NCBI GenBank assembly: GCA_001632425.1
Contig: KV425574.1
Coordinates: 315,064-379,063, forward strand
Length of the DNA stretch: 64,000 nucleotides
Direction: 5' to 3'
Source of the DNA: Neolentinus lepideus HHB14362 ss-1
Taxonomy: Eukaryota; Basidiomycota; Agaricomycetes; Gloeophyllales; Gloeophyllaceae
Below, piece after piece: positions 12,722-22,896 of the stretch. Every line of letters begins with the position of its first letter. Position 1 is the stretch's first letter. The notes below the pieces were generated by a model that saw nothing but the letters and a program-made list of their open reading frames with translations, was not told where the DNA came from and did not search any database. The translations under genes were made by a program, and so were the position numbers.

Positions 12722-13037
12722 ATTCGTCTTTGCATCCTCTGCTCGCATCTCACTTCGCACTATCTGGCTCACATGTAATACCTGCATATTATCTACTGGC
12801 ATCATCGCACTGCTTTATACTGTAATCTTATTAGCAACCATTGCTTAGACCACTGCACAGATAATGCAACAATCACAGGACACTGCTCATCCATTCTGGG
12901 CGCTCTTTTAGCCTTAGGGAGCATGAACCAACGGTTGGCGGACCTGAGAGCAGATAATTTATTGCAGGGCATGCCAAGATCATCAACATCCTCCACGTCT
13001 ATTGCTGCATCGCCAAACCACCTTATACCAGCGATGT
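12722..13037. other. 3' flanks of convergent RPO41 and ATP14
   Basis: No gene seen; it serves as untranslated and terminator sequence for the two convergent genes. Confidence 0.4.
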
Positions 13038-13584
13038 CTAGTGGTGGTGCACCTCTTCGGGGAAATCTGCCTCAAGGAACGTGAGGTAGGCTTCTGCACC
13101 AGCTCCGGCTTCTTCCGTAGAAGGTGTCGCAGTCGCCTTCACGGGTTCCTTCACAGGCTCCTGTGCATCATATGCCGACAACTCAGAAGCAAGGTCAGCA
13201 GGCAGGGCGGGTGCCTTTGGTGGGTTGGGGGCGGCGAATGGTTTTACATGGCCGACGTGGGCATCCTTAGGCTAGTTCGAATATGTTAGTGCGGCGCAAA
13301 GATGCCACGAGTGGATGACATACCGGGGCCGGGGCCTTGTATGCTTTTATCTCCCTAACATAAACGTCCTGCACCAAATCTGCAGACCATCATTAGCGAC
13401 GGCTATGTTGGTTCCGATGGATACGACCACTGACCTTTGCGGGCTGGAGGCGACATCGAGAGCCCACGAACATTGGACCGGAGGGTGGAACGAGCCTGTT
13501 CATAGCAGTCCCAACTAAATCATGGTCGTCAATCCAGAGCAAAACACGTACTGCAGTCGCAGCCTGTCTGAGGACGGCGCTCAT
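13038..13584 (-). CDS. ATP14: Mitochondrial F1Fo ATP synthase subunit h
   Basis: Four exons (13552-13584, 13435-13495, 13324-13379, 13038-13271) give 127 residues, close to the size of yeast Atp14. After a leader with Arg and Ser (MSAVLRQAATA, then RGLSMSPPARK, a likely cleavage region) comes DLVQDVYVREIKAYKAP, typical of subunit h, then KDAHVGHVKPFAAP, a Pro/Ala-rich stretch and an acidic end EAYLTFLEADFPEE. Subunit h belongs to the peripheral stalk of the enzyme in the inner membrane. No single exon exceeds 234 bases. It stands head to head with INH1, whose product inhibits the same enzyme, with 154 bases between the start codons. Confidence 0.88.
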
Positions 13585-13738
13585 CGTTGCAAGAAATGAA
13601 GAAGTGACGTGACGTGTAGGTCACACCTGGCCTCGACGTCACGGCTTGCCTGGCCTTGCCGAGGCGTTCCGTGCATTACGATTTCAGCATATAAGACGCT
13701 TGATCCTGTCTCAGTACACCAAATACACACTCATCACA
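13585..13738. promoter_or_regulatory. Shared promoter of ATP14 and INH1
   Basis: The 154 bases between the two start codons contain TGACGTGACGTG (13605-13616) and GACGTCAC (13635-13642), both resembling binding sites for ATF/CREB-type bZIP factors, and CATATAAG (13688-13695), a TATA-like element about 50 bases before the INH1 ATG. The sites are seen directly; factor binding is inference. Confidence 0.5.
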
Positions 13739-14162
13739 ATGTTTGCCAAAATTGCTGTTGCGCATCGTTTTCCTGCTGTTTCGTCCACGGCGCTGAGAGC
13801 CGCGTATTCGACCAGTCGCGTCGACGGGAGCACTGCGCAATCAAAGGAGTTCAGGTGGGTTTAGTGAAGTTCACAATATTTTGGGCAACACTGATGCAAT
13901 CGTGTGTTTCTAGTAAGAAGGAGAGGGCACATGAAGGTACATATATTCCTAAGGCACCCATGGCAATATCTTAGAGCACACATATAGACCAGTATGCCAG
14001 ACAGCACGAAGCCGAGCAACTGAAGAAGCTTCGGGAGCAGGCAAGTAACTTCAGGTGTCATGATATACTATTTACTCTAACTTCTGGTCTTAGATCGAGA
14101 AGAAGAAGGAGGAGCTGGCTCAACTCGAACAGGAGCACTCTGAAATCGCCGGCAAGCAGTAA
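13739..14162 (+). CDS. INH1: Mitochondrial ATPase inhibitor IF1
   Basis: Exons 13739-13854, 13914-13936, 13988-14040 and 14094-14162 give 86 residues. A matrix leader (MFAKIAVAHRFPAVSSTALRAAYS) is followed by the inhibitory helix with KKERAHEDQYARQHEAEQL and a Lys/Glu coiled coil (REQIEKKKEELAQLEQ), the IF1 family layout. IF1 blocks ATP hydrolysis by F1 when the proton gradient fails. The third intron begins with GCAAGT: only this GC donor keeps the reading frame into IEKKKEE, while the next GT downstream would shift it. The protein length equals that of yeast Inh1/Stf1 relatives. Confidence 0.92.
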
Positions 14163-14398
14163 ACGAGCACGGCGATAGTTTCTGTAGTGTGCGCTACCAC
14201 TTTCATCTCAAAGTACGACCGCGGAACTAAGTATCGCTTGATCAGTATTACCATTGTCTAATGTAGCAATGAACTCCAATGCTTACATCACCAGTGCTCT
14301 CAATGAAGCGTAGTAGGTTTAACACTCTCAGAAGGCGCGAATATATATGCAGGTCAAGATGCGTCGATACTGTACTTTTCAATGTCGCGACCAGCTAC

Positions 14399-15726
14399 CT
14401 ACGACTGTTCCCGCCCGCCAATGAGTTTGATAATATTCTCATACACCGTAAACACAATGCCGCCACTCAGCTACCACGATAGTCAGCAAGCAGAGTCTAC
14501 GCCATTCGAGAACAAAGGTAGCTCACCATTAACCGCACTAACCGCGGCGTCGTGCCCGTCCAGAACCTCACCAGCCCTTCCTCGGTGAAAATCCGGTACG
14601 CGCAATGGAACGAATTCCGGTAGTGTTGTCGCGCAGTCAGAGACTGCATGCGTGTTTTGATGACACTAGTGGGGCGGGTCAGCACGACGACTGAAGGACA
14701 AGGTAAGGGCAGACTCTAATGGCATGGTGGTGTATACCGTCACGAGCCCAGCAACTGCTCCGATACCGAATGTGAAACTACTTGGTACGCTCTGTCCTGG
14801 GGGCATCCTAGTTGCAACGTATTGCCGTAGCGTTGTGTATGTCGTGAACCGGACGGCTGAGTTCGCTCCTTGGCGCATCATCTACCCACCACACGTGCTA
14901 TAAGTTCTGGCATATCAGCGCATACAGGCAATGCATAGGCTTACGACAGGGAAGAGACCTCGGTAAATACCCGACAGCCCTTCTTGTTTGATGATTTGCG
15001 TCGTCCCGTGGATGAGACCGCGGTATTGTGGGTCTGGTCGTTTGGCATCATCAATGAGCTTAGTTCTATGAAACCGATGAGGATCCTCTAGCAGAAGTTG
15101 AACCTCCGCACGAACTTGATGGTTTCTGAGGGTGTCACAGCAAAAACGGCTTCCATCATGCCCGCGCCCAGTCCCGCTGCACATAATTGCCCTCAACTCA
15201 TTTCGCATGAGTATTTTGACGTGTTTCGACATACCTAGCAAGCTCCTCGGTGCGCTGACTTTACCCTCATTACCCAAGATTGAGCACGCGTCCACCTAAT
15301 CAGACTAACCCTGGCTCACCTGCTTATCCGCCAGCATGTGCTTAAAATGGTCGTAGCTGACGAACCGCACGCCAGCTTTCAGCGAATTGCCCACCATGAG
15401 AGCCGTGCATCCTGAGTAGAGACCCGTGACGCCTCTGGTTCTCAGCGTATCCTTGATGATGGCAATTGGGCTCTCCTTCTACAAAAACGTGCGTAGCTAA
15501 CTTGTCAGTATCTTGTTTGCGTGGTAATATATGCCTCAAGGATGCACCTTGCCCTCAAATTGGGACCGCGTCTTCACGAATTCCGTGGGGTAAGTCACGA
15601 AGCTGTGGTCTGGAGTCCATCAGAGTACAACTACGAGATCGACTGCAGTCATACTCACGCTTCCACCGCGCCGGCAATCGCCCCCGCTGTTAAAGAGTGC
15701 AGCGGTTTCTCCTTCTTGCTCGACAT
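14399..15726 (-). CDS. CTP1: Mitochondrial carrier, tricarboxylate/citrate type
   Basis: Nine exons (15659-15726, 15548-15602, 15320-15478, 15235-15295, 15116-15176, 14945-15065, 14715-14881, 14527-14665, 14399-14470) give 300 residues, the size of a carrier. Three repeats are visible, each with the carrier signature Px[DE]xx[KR]x[KR] or a variant: TYPTEFVKTRSQ, VTPSETIKTK and TTMPLDVIKTRMQS. The spacing and the third-repeat text MQSLTARQHYRNSFHC with FWTGTTPRLVRL fit the citrate carrier CTP1, which exchanges citrate across the inner membrane. A different tricarboxylate carrier of the family is possible. It diverges from HEM4 with 98 bases between start codons. Confidence 0.85.
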
Positions 15727-15824
15727 TGTGGGCCCGGGGTACGTTTCGGACGTTAAACGTTAATTATTGAAGTCAAGTAAGGTTCGTCGGATGTTCCCAC
15801 GACCACGATCTGTCTAACTTCCAC
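15727..15824. promoter_or_regulatory. Shared CTP1/HEM4 upstream region
   Basis: Only 98 bases separate the two start codons, so both promoters overlap here. An AT-rich patch (TTAATTATTGAAGTC) lies near the CTP1 side; no clear TATA box is seen. Confidence 0.4.
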
Positions 15825-16829
15825 ATGAAGCCTGGCTGGAACGTTGTCCTCCTTCGCTCACCGTCTACGGACGGGCCTGACCCTTACGAAACAACTCTGC
15901 GCTCGAAAGGATTTATACCTTTGACTGTCCCTGCACTGGAGACGACTCATGTCAGCCTGGACGAGCTGAAGCGTCTCATTCGCGAAGGTCCCGATGCGCA
16001 CAATTTGAGTGGGGTTATCATCACTAGTGGGAGATCTTGCGAGGCATGGAAGATGGTCGTAGAAGAACTCGTACACGAACAGGATAGCAAGGAGACAGCA
16101 GGTTGGTATTCTCATGAATTCACAGTTGTGCCCTTGTCTTCCAAGATAGAGCTGGCTCCTTGGCAGCCTCCTGGTCATCCATACCCTTCTACGCCGTCGG
16201 TCGAACCACTGCGATGCTCCTCCTTGATATCATGAAGTCCTACGACACTCCCTACGCGCCAAAAGATGTTCGGGGAGGAGAGGAGTCAGGGACATCAGAG
16301 AAGCTTTCGCATTTCATCTTGAACAACTTGCCATCCAATCGTAAGGACGCGAAGTTGCTTTACCTGACTGGAGACAAGAACCGGGACACGCTTCCTAAGA
16401 TACTACGTGAGGGCGGTGTCGAGCTGCAGACCCTGCAAGTGTACGGAACCCAGGGCTCCAGGACGTTCGAAAGCGACTTAGTAAGGGCTATTGAATCATT
16501 CCAACAAGGTACAGTCTACCTCCTGTTACACCTCAAGCGAAATCACTGAGATCTTTACAGTCGTCAGTCACTGGTGGATAGTCTATTTTGCTCCCTCTGT
16601 AGCCGACTTTGCTACCCCGGTCCTGCGGAAGCACTTCGACATCCCGCAGATCGACAGTGTAGAGGCTGCAGACGGAGACAGAACAGCTCGGATAGCGTCC
16701 ATCGGACCTATGACAACAAGTCATCTCCGTGACGAGCTGAAGATCTGTGTTCATGCGACTGCAGCGAAACCTACCCCGGATGATCTGGCCGCGGCGCTTA
16801 ATGCAGTTGAGTCGATGTTCGAATCATAG
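15825..16829 (+). CDS. HEM4: Uroporphyrinogen-III synthase
   Basis: Exons 15825-16101, 16167-16508 and 16561-16829 give 295 residues. The enzyme closes hydroxymethylbilane to uroporphyrinogen III in haem synthesis, in the cytosol. Family features seen: the N-terminal VVLLRSP followed by ALETTHVS; GVIITSGRSCEAW; FYAVGRTTA; LLYLTGDKNRDTLPKIL with the conserved Gly-Asp; TLQVYGT; VYFAPSVADF; and near the end IASIGPMTTSHLRD, the conserved Gly-x-Thr/Ser region. The two domains are of normal size and nothing is missing. Confidence 0.9.
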
Positions 16830-16995
16830 CTTTCTAGCAGTAGATAGTTGGATAGCGATAACTTGCACTGGATTATAATAATGTCACCTTTGTATTGTCT
16901 ACGTTGAAATACGATCAATGCAAATCTGTAGCAATCCTGTTACATAAAGCATGCCTTTACAGGGTTAACAAAAATTCAACCAGAACGAGGCTGTA

Positions 16996-18674
16996 TCAAA
17001 CACTAATTGCATTCGGCGGACACACCTGCAACTCATCCACCTCAAATCCCAGATATATCTTCGCCGATACCGGGCGGTAAACGTAGATTTCTCCCTGGAC
17101 AAATCCATCCATATCAAAATCCTTCCTCTCTACGCGCATACCTGCTACCAGCTCCACAACGTTCAGGATACCCAGCCTTCCCAGACTAAAGTCGCCCTCC
17201 CTATATGAAATAACACGATCTTTAACCACAATCGATGTGTGATCACCCATGACCCTCCTCCAGCCCTCATTAAACATGGCGGCGTGCCATTCGATGATAT
17301 CTCCCCGCCGGATGACGGGGTCGCCACCGATCCAGTGGCCCAACCCCGTCTCGGCAGACCCGTAAAAGATTAGGTGCCCGTGGGTGCGGTGTATAGTCGG
17401 GACAGGTTTATCAATATAGTCGAACTGGTCGAAATACTTGAGGGCCGCCGATGCGAGGTTCCCCGGGAAGTCCTCGCCCGAGTCAGCAACGCTCTCCGCG
17501 TACGCGGCGATCGTCTCTCCGTATGTCTCGTGCTCAGCCATTAATGTCGCGTTGTCTAGCGGCTGCGGGGGCGGAAGGTATTTCACCGTGCGCTGTGTTT
17601 GAGCGGGGTCATTACTGGAGGGATCATAGGAGACCGAGAACCAGCAGCCACTGAGGTCCGAGAAGAGCACACCGCAGGAGTATGTCTCGCTGTTACCTAG
17701 TCGCATGCGCTGGCCGCGAAGTGTCATGTTTGTACTGCCTTCGAGCGGTGGGGGGATGCCGTCGGCTTTGTACCATGCGTTGGGCCAGGGTGTGCTTGGA
17801 TCAAAGTATTCAGCAAGGTCAAGGGCAGCACAGCGTGCGTGCTGCGCGGCGGGAGTCACTGTTCAACAGGAAGGTCTTAAAGTGTAAGGGGAGTCGAGAG
17901 TGAGACGTACCTACTGCACTCGGAGTGGGCGGGGGTTTGGGCTTGGACCACATGGCGATTGGAGGCTGCGAGATAGAATTTTATTAGGTTAGGAAAGTGG
18001 GTGGGGCATGGGGCTTACGGGGCCACTTGTAGGGGCAAGAGCCGGTGGTAGCTTGCGCGCAGGAGTAGCAGAAGCAGGATCAGTGGGAGCCTCGGGGGCA
18101 ATCGATGGCTGGCGACTTGGGATCTTAGGCTTTGCCACTGGTGCAGGTGCAGTTTTGCTTGACACAGTGGGCTTCTCGCCTGGCCCGACAGGTCTGCCCA
18201 GCAAATACGTGAAATACTCATCTAGCCAGCTAAAAAACACCTCCTTATCCTCCGCTGAAATATTTACCCAGTCGATCTTGTCGATGACTTCATCGTGCGC
18301 TGCTGTCTGGATGGACGCGGTACTCCTGCGTGCGGGCATGGCAGGAGGCCGGGGAGATGCGTACTCAAACTTCTCTGACCGGGTCGGTACCACAGGTTTG
18401 CTCGACCGATTTGGAACAGATAGTCTGCTCGACAGTACTAGAGAAGGGCGCACATTTTCAGAAGATGAGTCGGGCTTGGAGTTCTGGCGAGTTGGGGGAG
18501 GTCCGTAAAGCTCGGATTCCCGAGATTTCAAAGGTATGGGCGGTGGACGGCGCTCGGGAGGATTACTGTAGTCCCAGTTGGTCTTCGCTGAAGGTGTGCT
18601 TTGCATACGGTCTTTTGTGTTCACGACTTTTGTGACAGTTGCATCTTTGGCCTTGATTACTTTGGTCTTGAAGT
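16996..18674 (-). CDS. AIM3/BBC1-type protein, C-terminal cysteine-proteinase-like fold (5' end unresolved)
   Basis: Exons 18019-18674, 17911-17965 and 16996-17858 are in phase. The N-terminal part is a Pro/Ser/Arg-rich linker with SH3-ligand-like PPERRPPPIPLKSR and PPRP motifs and a short helix (WLDEYFTYLLG). The C-terminal half carries WYKADGIPPPL, VKYLPPPQPL, YGETIAAYAES, ALKYFDQFDYIDKPVPTI, RTHGHLIFYG, GGDPVIRRGDIIEW and GEIYVYRP, the pattern of the domain ending AIM3 and BBC1 of ascomycetes. In that family it serves in cortical actin-patch assembly and endocytosis. The first exon starts at an acceptor in codon phase 1, so a start exon lies upstream. An SH3 domain, present in BBC1, is not seen. 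Confidence 0.75.
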
Positions 18675-18773
18675 CTGGATGAAAGAGGTAAGTTGAATCG
18701 TATTCAATGGTTGACGCCGTTCAATAAGTCCGTATTCGAAGGAAAAGGCGACGACAGGTGACATGTTAATCAC

Positions 18774-19307
18774 TCAAGGCTCCAGTATAATGCTCATACG
18801 ATGTGATGCGATACCCTTCCCCATCCTCTTACAAACGCTCCACATGCCCCTGGACTGTCTATCTCCAAAAACACATCACAAAGATGTATTCACCTGCTAA
18901 AGGCATCGTAATCCTCTAGGTCGGATGGTGGTGCAAGATTCGGTTGAAGGTAGTACTTGTTCGGTAAAGTAATGGTCTAAGAAGCGAGCAACTGTGACAC
19001 CGGTAACACGATGTACTTAGCCTCTCCGTGACGACTCAGGCTGCAGTACTCTTCTGACCTTTGTTGACGTCTTCCGATTTAATCATGGCGAGTCTCATAC
19101 TGATATTACCCCAGAAACACGCATTATTTTGAAATTATCATGAAGAGTGTTCTAGATGCCAGTGCTTGAATTTCTAGGCAATTCGATTTCAACCGAACTT
19201 ACGTGGTCCGAAATAAGCGTCGGGTTAGTCACCAGATACAATGCTGTCACGCGAAGAAGTGCTCCATCGGTCTGCTGTGCTGAGGATGCGGGATTGATGA
19301 ACGACAT
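18774..19307 (-). CDS. Candidate short gene, or first exons of the AIM3/BBC1-type gene
   Basis: Exons 19203-19307, 18894-18976 and 18774-18849 join in phase to 87 residues beginning MSFINPASS. The second exon (LPNKYYLQPNLAPPSDLEDY) looks like real coding sequence. If a 17-base piece of the third exon (GGC ATG TGG AGC GTT and flanking bases) is followed by its GTAAGA donor, the reading can instead continue in phase into the AIM3/BBC1-type gene at 18674. I cannot choose between the two. The first intron (226 bases) is long for this window and may hide another exon. Confidence 0.35.
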
Positions 19308-19336
19308 TTCTTAGCAGAGACCTTGGTATAACCACC

Positions 19337-20862
19337 ATGTCGAGCCCGAAGATGCCTTCTATCTTCTCCCTCGCAGTACCCATCTTGGTGGCCGCTCTAG
19401 TCATATTCTACGAACCGCTGCCTTTCTATAGAGCGATAGGGAAGGCGCAAATCGAATCAGCGTTAATAACCCGCTGGGAAAATAGCAGCACGTTGAACAA
19501 CGAGCGCTGTGTGGTTCATCAGGAAGCAGATGCATGCGAGGATGTGAAAATCCACTTTCAGTCGAGCACTGCGTTTATCTCGTGTGGTGACCCGGAACAG
19601 CGGATGCAATGGTACCCTTGTTCTGGACGCCACAATGCCCGGGGCCGAAGGGAGGACTCGTTCAGAGAACATTTGTTTAAATACGATATCAAGCGCAAGG
19701 AGACCACGAAGCTCAGGGTCATCGGCCTCGATGGTGACTTTATCACACATGGCATCGACGTCTACTCGTTTCCTGATGAACCTTCCAAAGTGAGTCGATT
19801 ATCTTCATCTCCTGTGTATTGTATTTCTCAGGGCAACCGTAACTTCTCCTTAGATCCACATTTTTGCAGTCAACCATGCTCGAGACGGAGATACCATTGC
19901 CATCTTTTCCCATGTTCTAGGGTCTGATAGCGTGGAGCTTGTAAAGAACGTAAGACATCCAGGAATATACAATGCCAACGGCGTTGCAGCCAGTGGACCC
20001 TTGTGCGTGGACATGGTGATCATTGACGTAGAATTTAGACTGATTGAGCATTGCCTTGACTTACTCTACTTTGACATCGCTATTATGCAGGGATTTCTAT
20101 ATTACCAATGACCACTATTACACTTCCAAAGGTGGTCTCTTGCGTAAATTGGAAGAGACGTACGGTCCCTGGACATGGGCAACACATGTCCAGTACTGTG
20201 ACGCCAATGGTCCAGTAAGCCTACGTCACAGCCCTTGCCAACCTTGTTGCGCTAATCATCAAACCAAGATAACGGCTTGTCGTCGAGTTTCAGATACTTT
20301 CCCCGGCGCAAACGGCATAGTTATTTCAGGCGACGAACTTTATGTCGGCGACGCTCGATCAGGGGTAGCTCGAATATTCGAGATACAGCCTGACCGTAGC
20401 CTCATCAATACTGCTACCATCGTAAGGCACCCGGCGGTCTTCCCTTCCTGTATTTCTACCTGGCTCACCTTCTACGCTGCAAGCACCTGGGCGGGGCTGC
20501 CGACAACATCAATCCCATCCCAACAACCGGGGATCTAGTCATCTCAGGTCCGTCTTCCGTACTCTCACCAATAGCCCAATAGCAAGCCTCACACCATTGC
20601 AGTATTTCCCGGCATCGAACGCAGCCAAGAATACCAAGCGCATTTTCGCGAGCTCGGGAAGAGCTTCAAGGTGCCCTCGGCTGCTGTTCGCCTCGACCGC
20701 TCCGAGGGCTTCAAGCCTGAACTCATCTACTACGACGACGGGTCGGTCATCAGCTACATGACCGTCGCCGCCATCGATCCATATAACAACGTGCTGATCA
20801 ACGGCGGTGTTATACAGTACGGGGGCTTTGCGGTTTGTGATCTCAAGAAGGGTGTCGTCTAA
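19337..20862 (+). CDS. Paraoxonase/arylesterase-like beta-propeller protein, copy 1
   Basis: Exons 19337-19789, 19854-20002, 20091-20209, 20288-20421, 20484-20547 and 20603-20862 give 392 residues. A hydrophobic N-terminal segment (SLAVPILVAALVIFY) should act as signal anchor, as in the PON family. Propeller text includes THGIDVYSFP, IHIFAVNHARDGDTI, DFYITNDHYY, ANGIVISGDELYVGDARSG and TGDLVIS; the Asn-Asp pair in ITNDHY and the GADNI-like AADNIN are where PON enzymes bind calcium. The family hydrolyses lactones and aryl esters; the substrate here is unknown. A paralogue with the same internal exon lengths lies at 36762-38240 in the opposite direction. Confidence 0.85.
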
Positions 20863-21171
20863 TGAAACAGTTAGAAGGCAATAGTCTGCATTGTCCATAT
20901 ATATTCGAGTGTCGTGTGCTCCCTGCAGGAGCGGAATGAAGTCCTTGTGCTACATATGTACATTGTTCAAATGTGAGAGTAAAGACTGGAATGAAATCGA
21001 AGTGGTTACGAGCTACAAAATTCGAGTGAAAATTCGAGTGAAATAGAAATACAATGTCCATGCGCTGCGTCTAGGGGTGTCCAATCAGATTGGAGTGAAG
21101 TATATGCGTGGTAGGAAAGAATGAGCATATCCGAAAGTTCAGGTCCAGCCATGATTCTTGGAAATCATATC
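20863..21171. other. 3' flanks of two convergent genes
   Basis: No gene seen. Contains AAAATTCGAGTG repeated twice in tandem at about 21018-21042. Confidence 0.35.
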
Positions 21172-22896
21172 TTACGTCCTTGTCGTCCTTGTCGTCGTTC
21201 TACGTGGTCTTCGAGTCGATGAACTAGCCATAGTAAACATATAACACTCTGCATTCTGGTCGTCCTCCGAGTCTGCCCTCCTCTTCCCTCTCGCCTTTCT
21301 GGTGCCCTTTGTCCTGACGGAACTAGTCTTCCGACTCAGACCACCCTGCATCCCATCGGGTAAAGACGTATCAAACGACACCGAACTCCCAGTTGGCAGA
21401 TTCGAGCGGTCCGAACTGAGCGGACTGGGAGATAGTGGGGAGAAAATGGGAGGGGAAACGTGCAGCGCAGATATCCTGCTGAGGTCGAGCGGCGGAGGTC
21501 GTGCGTGCGTATGAACGGGCGAGGTGACCATGATGTGCGGGAGCTGGCTTGCCGTCGCGTGCGTGGACAGTTCAGGGAAAGCATGGGGGAAAGGCGAGAA
21601 TATCGGAGACTCGTGATGGGAGCGTTCTCCGAGTAAGGACGGGTCGATAGGGACGTTTGCTCGGCGAGCTTCGTCCGTAAGAGCGTCCATGAGCCGCGGC
21701 AGCTGGATATTCTCCTCATCACCATGCCCGTATGCGTAGCTTTCTCCATCGACGCCCTCCATCCGCAGTAATTGGGAGACACTGGGGAGCCGGTGCTTGC
21801 TGGGGCTCGATGGTAGAGTCGATGGTGCGGAGAACGAAGGAAAGCTGGGCATAGCGTCCCAGCCTGACACCCGAGGTTCCGCAGGAGCGGAATCCCAATG
21901 CAATAGCGGGTCGTGAATCGGAGAAGCGGGCATTATGGGCGGAAGATGGAGAGGGGGCAGCCTCAGCGGCAGAGCGTCGATATTGTCGACGTCGGGGGTC
22001 ATCAGCGTCGTATGAGTGTCGATACTGGACGTAGAGCCTCGGTGTGTGGGTCGCAGCGGAGGAAGGGGAGGTAAGGAAAGGTGTAGCCAAGGAGGTAAGG
22101 ATACAGGTTGCTCCGATGGAATGGCTCCTCCGAAAGGGTATTCCGGTCCAGGGCCGAAATAAGTCAGCTCCGGGGTCTTCGCGTCTTCTTGCGCTGGGTG
22201 CTCGACAAGCACAACATCCTGCTCCTCTTGTCTTGCTGGTTGAGTTGCCATATATGGGAGGTAAACTGGATCCCCCGTCCTGCGATACTGGCATGTCGGG
22301 CACTCGGCCACGAATGCTGCTATCAGCACTTTGGGGACATACGAATACAGACTGCGAACAACAGCGCAAGTTCGATCGCGCCCACCATGCTGTGCTAACC
22401 CGTGACAGTGGCAAAGGACAGAATACAATTCCTCCTTGATGGCGACCGGACGGTTCTCGTGTACAACGACAAGAATAGGTGATGAAGAGTCCGCGTTTTC
22501 TGAGTAGGGCCCAGTGTACCCTGGAACATGCTCGAGGGAGAACATCTTTCGTACCCAGAACCGGAATTGCGCGTTGCCAATCCTGTGATTGGAGGGATCG
22601 TTGAGGCTACCGTGAATCTTGTCGTACATCTCCCTGTCGATCAGCGCCTTGACGGACTTCCTCGGATGAAGAGAAGTAATGTATCGCTTTAGCATTTCTG
22701 AGAACTGCACATGGGTCGGGAAGCCGTGTTGGTCGGCAAGTGGGGCCATAGGGTCCGGCGTGGGAGATGCAGCAGATGGCACGAGCGACGTGCTTGTTCC
22801 TCGGGTAGCAACAGGTAAGGAGGCTTGTCTTTTCTTCTCGTAGGGTCTGGTCCTAGTTCTCGTAGAGCGCACCAGGCGCTTTGTTCGGGTCGTCAT
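21172..22896 (-). CDS. Protein with integrase-type H2C2 zinc-binding domain, copy A
   Basis: One open frame of 574 residues from the ATG at 22896; the frame is open up to 22992, so an earlier start is possible. After an Arg-rich start comes a domain with HVQFSEMLKRYITSLHP and NAQFRFWVRKMFSL, then AIKEELYSVLCHCHGLAQHG with GRDRTC and AECPTCQYRR: His-x4-His and Cys-x2-Cys, the HHCC zinc site that precedes the catalytic core in retroelement integrases. No integrase core (D,D-35-E) follows; the remaining two thirds are Pro/Ser-rich and apparently disordered, ending in an Arg/Thr repeat. This suggests a host gene built from an integrase fragment. Copy B is at 27779-29014. Confidence 0.7.
   Translation of the reverse strand: MTTRTKRLVRSTRTRTRPYEKKRQASLPVATRGTSTSLVPSAASPTPDPMAPLADQHGFPTHVQFSEMLKRYITSLHPRKSVKALIDREMYDKIHGSLNDPSNHRIGNAQFRFWVRKMFSLEHVPGYTGPYSENADSSSPILVVVHENRPVAIKEELYSVLCHCHGLAQHGGRDRTCAVVRSLYSYVPKVLIAAFVAECPTCQYRRTGDPVYLPYMATQPARQEEQDVVLVEHPAQEDAKTPELTYFGPGPEYPFGGAIPSEQPVSLPPWLHLSLPPLPPLRPTHRGSTSSIDTHTTLMTPDVDNIDALPLRLPPLHLPPIMPASPIHDPLLHWDSAPAEPRVSGWDAMPSFPSFSAPSTLPSSPSKHRLPSVSQLLRMEGVDGESYAYGHGDEENIQLPRLMDALTDEARRANVPIDPSLLGERSHHESPIFSPFPHAFPELSTHATASQLPHIMVTSPVHTHARPPPLDLSRISALHVSPPIFSPLSPSPLSSDRSNLPTGSSVSFDTSLPDGMQGGLSRKTSSVRTKGTRKARGKRRADSEDDQNAECYMFTMASSSTRRPRRTTTRTTRT

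Noticed and set aside
21336..22414. Long alternative frames on the minus strand within H2C2 copy A
   Set aside because: Shifted readings of the Pro/Ser-rich tail; the frame with the HHCC zinc site is the supported one.
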